64,000 nt of DNA from Scylla paramamosain (Eukaryota > Arthropoda > Malacostraca > Decapoda > Portunidae): assembly GCF_035594125.1 (NCBI RefSeq), contig NC_087161.1, positions 8,669,501 through 8,733,500 of the forward strand, in the 5' to 3' direction. Positions 47,886-62,033 of this stretch are shown one piece after another. Below the pieces are notes generated by a model that saw only the letters and a program-made list of their open reading frames with translations, did no database searches and was not told where the DNA came from. Numbering within the stretch: the first letter of the stretch is position 1; every line of letters starts with the position of its first letter. A program made the translations under genes and the position numbers.

Positions 47886-48600
47886 AATTTTCACGTAATT
47901 TTGGTAATAGTGCTGAAAGTGGTGGTGTAGGTGGTGGTGGTGATGGTGATCGCGGCAATGGCTCATTATAACTATGCAGTGCGGTGGAGCGTGTAGGAGA
48001 GGAAGGAAGAGGGCGATGTAGGAGGACAGGAAGAAAAGGATAGAAAGAAAATAAGAAAGAAGAAGCAAGGGAGGACGGAGGGAGGAGAGGATAAACTGTT
48101 CATAGTATGGGCGAGAAATTGGGAAAAAGGAGGAAAAGGAGGAAGAGGAACAATGGATGGGTTACGGGTGTCACAGGCAGAAGAAGAAGAGGTACAAAAG
48201 GAAGGAGAAAAGAATAAAGGGGGAAAGAACGTGTTGAGTAATAAATATTAACGGACATTTCAAGGGAATGAATTGGGGAACAATAAAAGAAATTGCATCA
48301 GTAAGAAGCAAAATTAGGAGGGGAAAGAGCTATGAGAGAAAAAAATAGCAAGGATGATACTAAAAATGATAGTTATAATTACAAGCTATGATAATAATAA
48401 TAATAATGTCAAAAACAAGTGACAGAAAGGAAAGGGCATAAAAATATAGAAAAGAGAATGATGGAGAGATAAATGAAGACGAGGATGGGGAGGCTGGGAC
48501 CGAAAAGTTTAGGGAGCGAGGGTGACAGCATTTCCACAGTATGAGGCTTATAAACATCATATACGTGTCTGTGTCAGCAGGAAGCGACCCCCTGGAGCCG
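47886..48600. other. Purine-rich unassigned sequence
   Basis: Strongly A+G-rich on the plus strand with GGTGGTGAT-type bits near 47920-47950; no gene. Confidence 0.3.
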
Positions 48601-48734
48601 AACCTCTCTACACCATGGCGCCACGGACGAGTGCTGTGGAGGGAGACGTACGAAGAAAGGTCACTTCCCTTGACTTGTATTTGGTAACAAAGGAATGTTA
48701 AACACCTGTGACCAGGAGGAAGGCATGAGGAGAA

Positions 48735-48815
48735 TGCCTATACGTCTCGTCCTGGCCAGAGATGGAACCTGCTGCCTTACGGTTGTGGGCCAAGCGCGCT
48801 AACCATTAAGCTATG
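48735..48815 (-). ncRNA. tRNA-like sequence, candidate SINE head
   Basis: On the minus strand, TAGCTTAATGGTTAGCGC fits a pol III A box and CAGGTTCCATCTCTGG, about 35 bases on, fits a B box. The anticodon stem does not pair properly, so it is not a working tRNA gene. A tRNA-derived SINE or tRNA pseudogene is likely. Confidence 0.45.
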
Positions 48816-49051
48816 AGAGTAGAAGATTAATGGAAGAAGAAGGCTGCATGGAGCAGAAAGCGAATGAAGGAGGGCTGGTCGGGCGCCAAACGAGTAAGGA
48901 AAACTAGGAGGAAAACAAGAGTCGAAGAATAGAGGAAGAAAGAGAGGATGATAGCAAGGAGAGAGAGAAAGAGGACTAATTGTAAGGCTATCCTACAGAA
49001 AAAAAAAACTGGGAGAAAGAGAAGAAGGGAGAAGAAAACGAGGTGAAATAG

Positions 49052-49095
49052 GATGATGATGATGATGATGATGGTGATGAGGAGGAGGAGGAGGA
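49052..49095. repeat. (GAT)n and (GAG)n tract
   Basis: GAT repeats pass into GAG repeats. Confidence 0.9.
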
Positions 49096-49146
49096 GGAGG
49101 AAACGACGAAGAGAGAGAGACATTAGTCGAAGAGAAGATGAAGAAC

Positions 49147-49149
<3 letters not shown>

Positions 49150-49234
<85 letters not shown>
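49150..49234. repeat. (AG)n microsatellite
   Basis: About 85 bases of AG repeats. Confidence 0.95.
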
Positions 49235-49238
<4 letters not shown>

Positions 49239-49440
49239 CTATAACAAGATAGGAGGAAAATAAAGAAATGGTAAAGATTAAATTTCAAATAATGTGAAGT
49301 GGAAAAGGCGGAGATAAAGTTGCGAAATGGATGAGGAGGCGGAGGATAAAATATGGGTAAAGTAAGGTATGAAGCAGAAGAATCGGGGAAACGGCGAGAT
49401 GCATGAGAAATGAACGCGGGGCACGTGATTTGAATACTGT

Positions 49441-51422
49441 AGCAACACCACCACTACCTTTTACAACACAATACTGACTGCCACAGCACCACATTGACTG
49501 CCACAACACTATCATTGCCTGCAACAACAACACACTGATTGCCACAACACCACACTGGCTACCGCAACACTACCACTGACTGCTGCAACACCACACTGAC
49601 TGCCACAACACCACTACTGCCTACCACAACACCACACTGACTATCACAACGCCTCCACTGCCTACCGCAACACAATACTGACTGCCACAACACCACACTG
49701 ACTGCCACAACACCACACAGACTGTCACTACACCACACAGACTGTTACAACACCACACTGACTGCCACAACACCACACTAGCTATCACAACACCACATTG
49801 CCTGCCACAACACCGATAATGACTGTCACAACACCACCACTGACCAACTCAATACCACAGTGACTGACACAACACCACACTCACTGCCACAACACCACCA
49901 CCACCACTGACTGCCACACCACCACTGACTGCCACAACACTACATTGACTGCCACAACACCACACTGCCTGTTATAACACCATCACTGACTGTTACAACA
50001 CCACACTGACTGACATAACATCACACTAATTGCCACACCACCACTGACTGCCACAACACCGCGCTAACTACCACAACACCACCACTGACTGCCATAGCAC
50101 TACCTCAGTACCACACTGACTACCACAACATCACACTGATTGCCACAACACCACCACCACCACCACCACTGACAGCCACAACATCACTGACTGCCACAAC
50201 ACCACATTGGCTACCGCAACACTAACACTGACTGCCGCAACACCACACTTACTTCCACAACACGACCACCACCACTGACTGCCACACCACCACTAGCTGC
50301 CATAAAATCACACTAACTGCCAAAACACTAACACCACCACTGACTACCACACCACCACTGACAGCCACAACACCACATTGACTGCCATAACATTACACTG
50401 CCTGCCACAACACCACCAAGGACTGTCACAACACCAAACTGACTACCACAACAACATACTGATTGCCACAACACCACACCGACTACCACAAAAACACCAG
50501 TGCCCGCCACAACGCTACACGGACTCCCACAATATCACACTGACTACCACAGCACCACCACTGCCTGCCACTTCACCACATTGACTGGCACAGCAGCACC
50601 ACTGATCTTCACAACACCACTCTGACAGCCACAACACCACACTGACTACCACAACACTACCATCACCACCAGTGCCTACCGCAGCACCATACTGATAGCC
50701 ACAACACCACACTGACTGCTATAACACCACCACCACCACCACTGCCAGCTACAACACCGCAGTGATTGCCACACCACACTGACAGCTACAACACTACTCT
50801 GAATGCCACAGCACCACCACAGACTGCCATAACATATCACTGATTGTCACAACACCACGCTGACTGCCACACCACCATTGACTCACGACACCACACTGCT
50901 TGCCACAACACCCCTACTGCCTGCCACAACACCACACTGACTGCCACACCACCGTCATGGACTGCCACACCACCATCACTGACTGCCACACCACCATCAC
51001 TGACTGCCACACCACCACCACTGACAGTCACCACTGCCTGCCGCAACACCACACTGACTGCAATATCAACACTACTGTCTGCCACTACACCACAGTGACT
51101 GCCACATCACCACCACTGCCTGCCACAACACTACTACTGCCACAACACCATACTGACTGCCACAACACCACAATAACTGATACAACACCACCCCTGACTG
51201 CCACATCACCACTGCCTGCCATAACACTATCAATGCCTGCCACAACACCACCACTGCCTGCCACAACACAACACTGACTGCCACATCATCACCACTGACT
51301 GCTACATCACCACTGCTTACCACAACACCACCACTGCCTGCCACAACACCACACTGAATGCCACACCACCAACACTGCTTGCCACAACACCACACTGGCT
51401 ACCACGGCACCATCACTGCTTG
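49441..51422. repeat. 20-bp minisatellite, about 2 kb
   Basis: The basic unit is ACTGACTGCCACAACACCAC, repeated roughly 95 times with variants and 2-6-base insertions of ACC. G is nearly confined to the TGAC/TGCC core of each unit. Thr/Pro/His-rich open frames on the plus strand and Val/Trp/Gly-rich ones on the minus strand are products of the repeat. It ends about 50 bases before F1 copy 14. Confidence 0.93.
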
Positions 51423-51695
51423 GTGTAAACCCATCACTAACAAATATTGCTTCCTACACCACCGAATCACCTGCCGAAACGATAATTACTCCCAGTGAGG
51501 TCTAAAGCACTGTTCAGGGGGTGCTGTGAACTTATCATTAAACCCAGCTGTGACCTCACTGAAAGTTTCCCTTTGTGTCTCACAACACAAGGGTGCAGTC
51601 ACAGTCTGCCCTCTAAAGACAACTCTCTTCCTCCACACAAAACTACAAGCACCTATTAACACACACATCCTTCACTCAAAAATTTTAAAATCATC

Positions 51696-52560
51696 ATGGC
51701 GACTCCTACACCAGCCTCGGAGTCCCCATCTGGGGAGGGGACCATAAATGTCCCCAGATCGTACTGCCTTTCTGTCGACGACTCTAAGTGTCTTTACACC
51801 ACCCCCAACTTTTCCTTCATTAACTTCTGCAACATTCGTGGTCTAAGATCTAATTTTCAATCTGTAGAACACCACCTCTCCTCTTCTGAACCTCATCTTC
51901 TTTTCCTCACTGAAACTCAGGTGTCTGAGGCAACTGGGACAACCCTTTTCTGTTCCCTCCTACTTTCTTTATCCTCATTTTCGATCCAAACCGGGTTGCT
52001 GCGTTTATGTGCGCAATGACTTAACCTCTTCTCGTGCCCACGCTCTTGAATCTTCCGAGTTTTCTACCATCTGGCTACGACTACAGAGTCACTCTCAAAC
52101 TAAATTTATCTATGCTGTATACCTCTCACCTAACTCCTCTGACTATAAGAAATTCTTTGACTATTTAACTTCCAAAGTGGAGCACATTCTGACCCTCTTC
52201 CCTTTTGCAGAGATCTCCATTCTTGGAGACTTCAATGTTCACCACCAGCTTTGGCTTTCCTTCCCCTTCACTGACCATCCTGGTGAACTAGCCTTTAACT
52301 TTGCTATCCTCCACGTCCTAGAGCAATTGGTGCAACACCCTACTCGTATTCTTGACCGTCTTGGAGATACGCCCAACATTCTTGACCTTTTCCTGACCTC
52401 TAATCCTTCTGCTTATGCTGTCACCCTTTCTTCTCCGTTGGGCTCCTCCGATCACAATCTCATATCTGTATCTTGTCCTATCGCTCCAATCCCTCCTCAG
52501 AATTCCCCTAAGCTTTTTGCCTCTGCTAGTTGGGGGGGACCTGAGGAGGTATTTTGCTGA
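51696..52560 (+). pseudogene. F1 endonuclease domain with native start
   Basis: The Met at 51696 opens MATPTPASESPSGEGTINVP; the same start is seen in copy 3. FSFINFCNIRGLRSNF and [11 protein letters not shown] give the first endonuclease blocks (Asn and metal-binding Glu). After a frameshift near 51945, the frame from 52009 gives [52 protein letters not shown] and [11 protein letters not shown]. All catalytic boxes are present across two frames. It nicks the target for retrotransposition in active copies. Confidence 0.88.
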
Positions 52561-52603
52561 TTTTCCTTGAAATGACTACTGCTTCCGTGTCAGAGACCCG
52601 TCT

Positions 52604-54031
52604 TTGTGTGCTGAGCGCATAACAGAGGTGATAGTGTCTGGCATGGAGGCGTACATTCCTCACTCTTTTTCTCGTCCTAAACCTTCTAAACCTTGGTTTA
52701 ACACAGCTTGCTCTCGTGTTATACATGATACAGAGGTGGCCCACATAAGGTACTTAAGCCTTCCATCACTAGAATCTCATGCACTTTACATTTCTGCCCG
52801 GAACCATGCCAAGTCTGTTCTTCAACTAGCCAAAAACTCCTTCATTAACAGAAAGTGTCAAAACCTTTCAAGATCTAACTCCCCTCGTGAATTCTGGCTT
52901 CTAGCGAAAAATATCTCCAATTACTTTGCTTCTTCTTCTTCTTTGCCTCCTTTATTTCAACCAGATGGCACCATTACTATCACATCTATTTCTAAAGCTG
53001 AACTTTTCGCTCAAACCTTTGCTAAAAACTCTACCTTGGACGATTCTGGGCTTGTTCCTCCCTCTCCTCCACCCTCTGGCTACTTCATGCCACCTATTAA
53101 TATTTTTCGCAATGATGTTTTCCATGCCCTTGCTGGCTTAAATCCTCGGAAGGCTTATGGACCTGATGGGGTCCCTCCTATTGTTCTCCGAAACTGTGCC
53201 TCCGTGCTTCCGTCTTGCCTAGTCAAACTCTTTCACCTCTATTTGTCAACATCTACCTTTCCTTCTTGCTGGAAGTTTGCCTACATTCAACCTATACCTA
53301 GAAAGGGCGACCGTTCTAATCCCTCTAACTACCGTCCTATTGCTTTAATTTCCTGCCAATCTAAAGTTTTTGAATCCATCCTCAACAGGAAGATTCTTAA
53401 ACATCTATCACTTCACGACCTTCTATCTGATCGCCAGTATGGGTTCCATCAAGGCCGCTCTACTGGTGATCTTCTGGCTTTCCCTACTGATTCTTGGTCA
53501 TCCTCTTTTAAAGATTTTGGTGAAACTTTTGCTTTTGCCTTGGACATATCAAAAGCTTTTCATAGAGTCTGGCACAAGGATTTGATTTCCAAACTACCCT
53601 CCTACGGTTTCTATCCTTCGCTCTGTAACTTCATCTCAAGTTTCCTTTCTGACCGTTTTAATGCTGCTGTCGTAGACGGTCACTGTTCTTCTCCTAAATC
53701 TATTAACAGTGGTGTTCCTCAGGGTTCTGTCCTGTCATCCACTCTCTTCTTATTATTCATTAATGATCTTCTAAACCAAACTTCTTGTCCTATCCACTCC
53801 TATGCTGATGATACCACCCTGCACTTTTCCACGTCTTTTCATAGACGTCCAACCCTTCAGGAGGTAAACATTTCACGCAGGGAAGCCACAGAACGCTTGA
53901 CTTCTAATCTTTCTAAAATTTCTGATTGGGGCAGAGCAAACTTGGTATTGTTCAATGCCTCAAAAACTCAATTCCTCCATCTATCAACTCGACACAACCT
54001 TCCAGACAACCATCCCCCTCTTCTTCAATGA
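52604..54031 (+). pseudogene. F1 reverse transcriptase (copy 14), 475 codons
   Basis: The frame opens in the linker ([12 protein letters not shown]) and contains [25 protein letters not shown] (normally AFD; the catalytic first Asp is intact), SGVPQGS and YADDTTLHF. It ends by frameshift in NLPDNHPP at 54031; the thumb continues at 53955-54245 in another frame ([20 protein letters not shown]) and further pieces run to 54547. Comparison with copy 11 shows they are close relatives. Confidence 0.88.
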
Positions 54032-54699
54032 CACTCAACTGTCCCCCTCTTCTACACTGAACATCCTCGGTCTGTCCTTTACTTATAATCTGAACTGGAA
54101 ACTTCACATCTCATCTCTAGCTAAAACAGCTTCTATGAAATTAGGTGTTTTGAGACGTCTCCGCCAGTTTTTCTCACCCCTCCAGCTGCTAACTCTGTAC
54201 AAGGGCCTTATCCGTCCATGTATGGAGTATGCTTCACATGTCTAGGGGGTTCCACTCATACTGCTCTTCTAGACAGGGTGAAATCAAAAGCTTTTCGTCT
54301 CATCAACTCCTTTCCTCTGTCTTCAGCGTCTCTCTCACCGCCGCAGTATACATATCTAGCTGTCTTCTACCGCTATTTTCATGCTAACTGCTCTTCTAAT
54401 CTTGCTAACTGCATGCCTCCCCCCTCCTCCCGCGGCTTCGCTGCACAAGACTTTCTTCTTTCTCTCACCCCTATTCTGTCCACCTCTCTAATGCAAGAGT
54501 TAACCAGTATTGTCAGTCATTCATCCCTTTCTCTGGTAAACTCTTGAACTCCCTGCCTGCTTCTGTATTTCCACCTTCCTATGACTTGAATTCCTTCAAG
54601 AAGGAGGTTTCAAGACACTTCATCAATTTTTAACTACTGCTTTGACCCTTTTATGGGACTGGCATTTCAGTGGGAATTTTTTTTTTTTTTTTATTGGCC

Positions 54700-54953
54700 T
54701 TCGACTAAAAATTTCTGAGTTGGCCGAGCAACTTTAATATTATTAAATGCCTCAAAAATCCAATTTCTCCATCTATAAACTCGTCACAACCTTCCCGGCA
54801 CCTATCCTCTCTTTCCAATAACACTCAACTGGCCTCTTTTCTCCATTGAATATCTCCACTTTGTCCTGTACGTAGTTGGGAACACTGCCCTCTTTAACAG
54901 GGTGGAATGAAAACATTTTATCTTACCATTTCCTCTCTTTTAAGTGAATGACC

Positions 54954-55018
<65 letters not shown>

Positions 55019-55110
55019 TCGCATGGTCGCATTTCTAGCTATCTTTTATCGCTACTTTCATTCAATTTGCCTTTCTGCTCTTCTAATCTTGCTAACTACA
55101 AGACGTATCA
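54700..55110 (+). mobile_element. F1 fragment in tandem with copy 14 (copy 15)
   Basis: AAAAATTTCTGAGTTGG... and CTCAAAAATCCAATTTCTCC match the F1 thumb region; after a (TC)n array the match resumes at GCATTTCTAGCTATCTTTTA and ends near 55110. Middle portions are deleted. Confidence 0.75.
54956..55015. repeat. (TC)n microsatellite inside F1
   Basis: About 60 bases of TC repeats at the place where intact F1 has CCTCTCTCTCACCGCCGC. Confidence 0.95.
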
Positions 55111-55190
55111 ATTGTAGCCGTCACCTTTAGTAGGCTATTTTAATTTTTCTCTTTCACTAGTTATTGTTGTTTTCGGCTACACTAATTCTT

Positions 55191-55192
55191 AC

Positions 55193-55239
<47 letters not shown>
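55191..55239. repeat. (AAT)n microsatellite
   Basis: About 48 bases of AAT repeats. Confidence 0.95.
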
Positions 55240-55455
55240 TCCTAGCACCGGTAACCCTTTAGGTTACAATTGACTTTTTCAGCACCATATTTAACTGCAT
55301 CGTCATCAGTGATCTCTACAGCACTAAACACACCACCACTCACTCTTCATACAAGCAGTGCTGACAAAACATGTCCACTTGTTTTACACTTTAAAATGAA
55401 TAACGCTATGTACAGTACGTACAATACTACATTCCCCAGGTGCTTCGCTTTCGTG

Positions 55456-55457
<2 letters not shown>

Positions 55458-55540
<83 letters not shown>
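55458..55540. repeat. (TC)n microsatellite
   Basis: About 82 bases of CT repeats. Confidence 0.95.
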
Positions 55541-55541
<1 letters not shown>

Positions 55542-55754
55542 AATGTACTACTGTAGTGTACCCCTTCATATTGAGTCCTGTGTTGACCACTATACTAATG
55601 TTTTAATGATAAATATCATGATTTAGGTTTCTGTGAAATTCCTCTGCAATAATAAATGTTTCGTCATTCAACTGACAGCGATAATAACAGCTAAGAGAAA
55701 AATACTTATAACTAAGGTAAGCTTATAAACCTGGAAAACTAAAAATAAATAAAT

Positions 55755-55810
55755 AGATAGACAAACAAACAAACAAACAAACAAACAAATAAATAAATAA
55801 ATAAATGAAT
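55755..55810. repeat. (AAAC)n/(AAAT)n tract
   Basis: CAAA repeats followed by TAAA repeats. Confidence 0.9.
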
Positions 55811-55884
55811 GAATAAGATAAAAAGAAGATAAGGTAAAATAAGATAAAACAAAGAAAGAACATTAACAGCGTACTGTGTGTATA

Positions 55885-56506
<622 letters not shown>

Positions 56507-56571
<65 letters not shown>

Positions 56572-56578
56572 CATTAAT
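56507..56578. repeat. (TTA)n microsatellite
   Basis: About 70 bases of TTA repeats with AATA interruptions. Confidence 0.93.
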
Positions 56579-56988
56579 ATTATCATAAGCATTCTTCAAG
56601 TACGAAGATCATAAGTGGACCTGCTACTGCTGGAACAATGAAAGACAGAAATACACAAGCAATCTCCGATATATTTGATGTTAACAAATAACAAAACTAT
56701 TTAATGACGTAAGCAACGCAATAAACCCTTGTTAAATCAGACCCCGTTATATCGGATTTTGTATTTAACGGACATGTGTGGCCTACGAACCATCTATCTG
56801 ATTTATCGGACAAATGTCGGTAAATGAGGAGGCACGTCCGGCCAGCGGCGGCGGCGGCGGCGAGGGAGTGAGTGAGGGTGAGAGGCAGGGATGGAGGGAG
56901 AGTGTTGCGCTGTCTGCCATAATTTTTGGTATTTCTGTCATAATTTAAAGCGTTTTCAGTAGCACTCCGCAACCCCTAACGCTTTTTG

Positions 56989-57034
56989 CCCGAAACCCTA
57001 ACCCTTCGGGGAGGCGTTAGGGTTTCCGGGAGGA
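56989..57034. repeat. Hairpin with telomere-like TTAGGG steps
   Basis: GAAACCCTAAC and GTTAGGGTTTC are perfect inverted copies about 13 bases apart, just inside the left Harbinger TIR. Confidence 0.75.
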
Positions 57035-57479
57035 CAAACGCAAATACTCGCTCTGATTGGCTGAAAGGTGTTGCCACTCCTTTATTATTAAAAAATGACG
57101 CTTCTGAGGCGCGTAAGAACATGATAATTTTTATATATGAAAAGAAGATGAAATTAGTAACCTGTTCCTGGTATTGGAATTCAGAAGAATTGTCCATAGG
57201 GCCTGAATTAAAGAGTTGTATCGTCTCGGGATATCTGGAGGCTGTTCAGACCATGGTCTACTGAGCGACGTCCGTGGCGGTTCATATGACTGTGACTTCG
57301 AATTTCTAGTTATGCGGAACTTGTAGTTTACGCATTATTTTCGTAGGATACCAAATGAAATATAAGGATGACTAGATATCTTTACTGTTCTTTGCTATTG
57401 ACATATGTATAGTAACAGAACTGTCGAAGTATGAGGTTTATTTTGAAATGCTGCGGCTATAAGACGAACACCGCCTAGA

Positions 57480-58076
57480 TCATGGCGCGGCTCTCCTACC
57501 AAGGACGGCCCCCCCACCAGGAATTCCTCCCATTTGTTGAAATTCCTGCTCAATTTCAGGAATTTGAGGAGTTGGCCACAAAAAGACATCCTTTCCTGCC
57601 TCACACAGGACATCAATCAATCTCTGGACACACTCAAACACTGTGGTCTGTGACACACCGAACATCTCCGAGATTTCACGATAGGTACTCTGTGTACCTA
57701 AATACCACAGAGTGAGGTACAAAGATTTTCTTGGACCCAAATAAAGGCTGGTACCTGAAAGCTTCTCACCATAAGCCTTGTGTATCAAGTCCAAGGTGTC
57801 GTCAAAAGATTTCCTTGTGAGGCGAAGGTGCCTGAAGAATTCCATCTCACTCATGTTGTTCAGAACATCTGCCAGGCCCTCCTGCTTTGGATGGTGTTCC
57901 TTACAAAAGAAATGCAAAATTAGTATACATTTGAAAATATTAACATACTGGTTATTTGGGATTTGAACAAAGTCTCTGCCTGTGGGAAAATCTTTCCCAA
58001 ATCTAGCATGTGGTTGGAGGCCATAGTGTTGATCGAGAAAATATGGGTACCCAACACAACAACCCAACATAACCAC
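57480..58076 (-). pseudogene. Harbinger-type transposase, N-terminal half
   Basis: The 198-codon minus frame reads [78 protein letters not shown] and IPEIEQEFQQMGGIPG. This is the DNA-binding helix-turn-helix region of PIF/Harbinger transposases. It ends at GGIPG, where the first catalytic Asp motif (GAIDG) should follow, so the DDE nuclease is gone. An apparent intron (about 57907-57950; acceptor TTGTAAG before GAACACC) lies inside the open frame. Truncated and inactive. Confidence 0.82.
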
Positions 58077-58091
58077 ACCTAACCTGACATA

Positions 58092-58740
<649 letters not shown>

Positions 58741-58993
58741 ATTAGGATTGTAGTCTATTATTAAACACACTTTTAATCCCACAATTTAACTCTGCTTCAT
58801 GGCCATGCCCACTACCGTGGACATGTGAACACTGTAGGAGAGGAAGGTAAGAGGAAGAAACTTAATAAATTTAAAAATAAATAGAAAAAATCAGTTGCCT
58901 AAGAAACACAAATATATCCTATTTTCTTACAAGCCTTCACGAAACCCTTTGTTTACACATAATACATTGGTAAGAAGTGGCGGACATAATTAC

Positions 58994-59182
58994 CTTTCCA
59001 TGAAATAAGAAGTAGCTACTGCTGCGGCTCCCATCACTACACCCATATCTGCCTCAGGCTGTATCTCAGCAATGCTTGCAATGGTTAGAAGAGGCTTCAA
59101 ACAAGGACTTGACGTAAAAGGCTGGTAGTCATCATCTTCCATGTATGTATCAGAGTCGGTGCTGCTGTCCCTCCCTCTCCAT
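58994..59182 (-). pseudogene. Candidate first exon of the Harbinger-type transposase
   Basis: The minus strand from ATG at 59182 stays open for 63 codons: MERGRDSSTDSDTYMEDDDY..., ending ATSYFMER just before a splice donor AAAG/GTAATT (58993). Acidic N-terminal exons are common in Harbinger transposases. The distance to the next exon (about 900 bases) is filled with repeats. Inference only; no acceptor was fixed for the next exon. Confidence 0.45.
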
Positions 59183-59408
59183 GCTTACTTCTCGTATTCT
59201 CGGTAGTAGTATATGATGATGCTTCCACTCAGTGATCTCAACTAAGGCGTACGACAGTTTTTCCGGCAGGGACAAGCGAGGGTCGTCTGGCAGCGGAGTA
59301 ATTGTGTTCAGTACGCTCCCATCCTTCAACCCCTAAGTTACAGGTTGCGGAGTGCTACTGAAAACGACTCTAGCCAACATTCGTGTTCAGCGCATGCGTG
59401 TAAAGCGC

Positions 59409-60073
59409 GTCAGACGTACTATTCGATGCCTCATTTGCGTTCTGCCGTCACGGAGTGAGCATCTCCTTGCTGGTTTTAGGATGAATTCGGTTGATGATTA
59501 ATTTTATTCAGCTCATGGTTTCTTGGGACGGTTTGACTATTCAGATAAATTATTTTCGTGTACAGTACCATTATTCTTACATTTTATGTGATCTTTTACG
59601 GCTCAATAAACTTTTCTTTTGGTTTCGAATGGACCACACTCGATAAAGGACGAAAGCGCAGAGGTGATGAGTATATGGGTTTAGGAAAGACAGGAAAGGT
59701 AAGGGCATGTAATGGTGAATGAAAGGTTTGAATATGAAAATAATGTATCTGAGTAGTCAAACCGTCCCAAGAAACCACAATCCGAATATATCATCTAGCA
59801 GTCAAATGGATATGTTTAGTGTTTACACGGGAATTCGTTCCTTATCGAGTGTGGTCCGTTGGAAACCAAAAGAAGACTTTACTAAGACAAAGAAAAGAAG
59901 ATCACATGAAATGTAAAAACGATAGCATTAAACACGAAAATGATGTATCTGAGTAGTCAAACCGTCCCAAGAAACCATGAGTCGAATATATCATCTACCG
60001 AATTCATCCTCAGATCAGCAGGGAGATACTCAGACCTCAGAACGCATATGAGGCATCGAATCGTAAGTCTGAC
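59409..60073. mobile_element. Fold-back element with arms of about 240 bp
   Basis: The left arm (59409-59662) and right arm (about 59830-60073) are inverted copies sharing GTTTCTTGGGACGGTTTGAC, ATTCGATGCCTCAT and GGTTTC/GAAACC blocks. The central 170 bases hold a further direct copy of the right-arm segment (59735-59800: CTGAGTAGTCAAACCGTCCC). Ends read GTCAGAC. No coding capacity. It lies 42 bases beyond the Harbinger-type element. Confidence 0.78.
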
Positions 60074-60669
60074 CCTGAGTACTGGATAGATCTCGAGTGA
60101 ACTACACTGGCGTGAACGGGCCTTTACCCATTCCATTTTTTGAGAATAAGTTTTCAAATTATCAGACATTATACATCCTCAGACAAACTTATTTTCTGCA
60201 CATTTTTTTGTTTCTTTTTACATTATTTCCCTTAGGCACTGGCTTCACACCTTCACAACACAGTGCTGCCACCAGAATACCCCAGCAGCTATGTGCATCA
60301 CTGAGCAAGACGTCTCATTCCTAGCAAAGTGTGCAGTCAAGGGGCTAAGGAAGCTGGAGCAATCTGCAGGAATGTTTCATAATTGACAAACACGAATAAA
60401 TAATATAAATTGTGCAAGATTTCTGCTATAGACAATGAAGATTCACAACTATTAGTTTGTATTTATATTTTATTATATTCTTCTTATCAACTACTCATAA
60501 TCTGATTTCTGTTTATAATTATGAATATAATTGTTATGATATTTACATTAAAATGAATAATGGTAATTCATTGCTTTTAATACAACTTTAGTAGTTCTGC
60601 GTGTCAGGAGGCAGACTTTCTGTAGAAGTTACGTGTACGTAAATGCACGAACTTGATGCTTAGCCTCAG

Positions 60670-60671
<2 letters not shown>
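60074..60671. other. Unassigned sequence
   Basis: A polypyrimidine stretch and AG at about 60232 precede a short open segment (GCACTGGCTTCACACC...), which might be an exon relic; no domain recognised. Confidence 0.25.

Positions 60672-60733
<62 letters not shown>
60672..60733. repeat. (TTA)n microsatellite
   Basis: About 62 bases of TTA repeats. Confidence 0.95.
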
Positions 60734-61009
60734 TACTGTAATTCTCTTTAATGATAATATCAAGACATCAGTCATCATCCAATGTAATTAACTTTTTCCT
60801 GCAGTTACTGATGGTTTTCCTACAACCATAAAAAGTTTTAATGTTCTAACTCCTCTTGTTTCAATATTGTCATATTTTTCCTTTTTATTTATTTATTTTT
60901 TTCAGTCATCGCGGCCAAACCATCTCTTTCTATGGTAATTCTCGAGACAGTATTGGGTCTTTTAAGAATCCGGCTCAATGGAACAATCTTTACCACTACT
61001 GGTGTATTA

Positions 61010-61110
<101 letters not shown>

Positions 61111-61310
61111 GCTTTACCTTCTACATTCACTTCTTTGTTTTACTTTCCTTCCTGTCTACTTTACCGTCTATCTCTTTACCCAGATTGTTCTTGTCTTCTA
61201 TCTCAGTTTTCTGCCTTCTCGCTCACACACTCATTTTGCGTGTGCAATCTGTCGCTCTCTCCCTTACTTCAACACACACAGAACAAAGGAGGGAGACAAG
61301 AGGATAGGGT

Positions 61311-61313
<3 letters not shown>

Positions 61314-61359
<46 letters not shown>

Positions 61360-61386
61360 CCAGCTTGCTTTTTTTTTTCCTCATAC

Positions 61387-61466
<80 letters not shown>

Positions 61467-61485
61467 TTCTCTCTTTGTGTGTGTG

Positions 61486-61531
<46 letters not shown>
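61314..61531. repeat. (GT)n-(CT)n-(GT)n compound microsatellite
   Basis: GT at 61314-61357, CT at 61390-61464 and GT at 61476-61531, with short unique spacers. Confidence 0.95.
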
Positions 61532-61533
<2 letters not shown>

Positions 61534-61808
61534 CTTTTTATTGACTGTCTCGCTGTATTTGCTCTCGACCTCTCCTGATCGTTGCACACTCCGTGGTCGA
61601 GGTCACGCCACGCTCCCTCGTAACTAAGGGGAAGGGGGGCGAGGAGTGGCAGCCTTGTGGGAGAGCAAAATGTAAGCGGAAAGAGACATGAGAAACAGAA
61701 AGGGGTGTACTGAATAAAATGTTTTGCCAACTGACCTGGTTATTGGGACGAAAATTGCAGCAACTCTGAGGAATAAAAATAAATACATTATTTATAATTG
61801 AAGTACGT

Positions 61809-61821
61809 ATTATTATTGTTG

Positions 61822-61881
<60 letters not shown>

Positions 61882-61964
61882 GCAGTAGTAGTAGTAGTAA
61901 CAGTAGTAGCAGCAGCAGCAGTAGTAGTAATAATAGTAGTAATAGTAATAGAAGTAACAGTAGC

Positions 61965-62033
<69 letters not shown>

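Larger units (their letters stand above)
51470..54690 (+). mobile_element. F1 retrotransposon, near full length (copy 14)
   Basis: Includes the 5' UTR from CCTGCCGAAACG, the start codon at 51696, endonuclease, RT, C-terminal region and 3' UTR to a T-rich end near 54690. It differs from complete only by a few frameshifts (about 51945, 52520-52560, 54015, 54240). With copies 1 and 3 it defines the F1 5' end. Confidence 0.92.

Noticed and set aside
47463..48068. 201-codon Asn-rich minus frame
   Set aside because: Translation of degenerate GTT and AG repeats.
48735..48815. Functional tRNA gene
   Set aside because: A and B boxes are present but the anticodon and acceptor stems do not pair.
50844..51277. 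Thr/Pro-rich repeat protein, possibly mucin-like or antifreeze-like
   Set aside because: Only short open stretches in a degenerate DNA repeat, open in several frames, with no start, signal peptide or splice context.
49441..51422. A CRISPR-like array (regular units about 20 bp)
   Set aside because: There are no unique spacers; units are contiguous variants of one sequence, i.e. a minisatellite, in a eukaryotic context.
57482..57715. Plus-strand 77-codon frame opposite the Harbinger-type transposase
   Set aside because: Shadow of the minus-strand transposase, which has clear family motifs.
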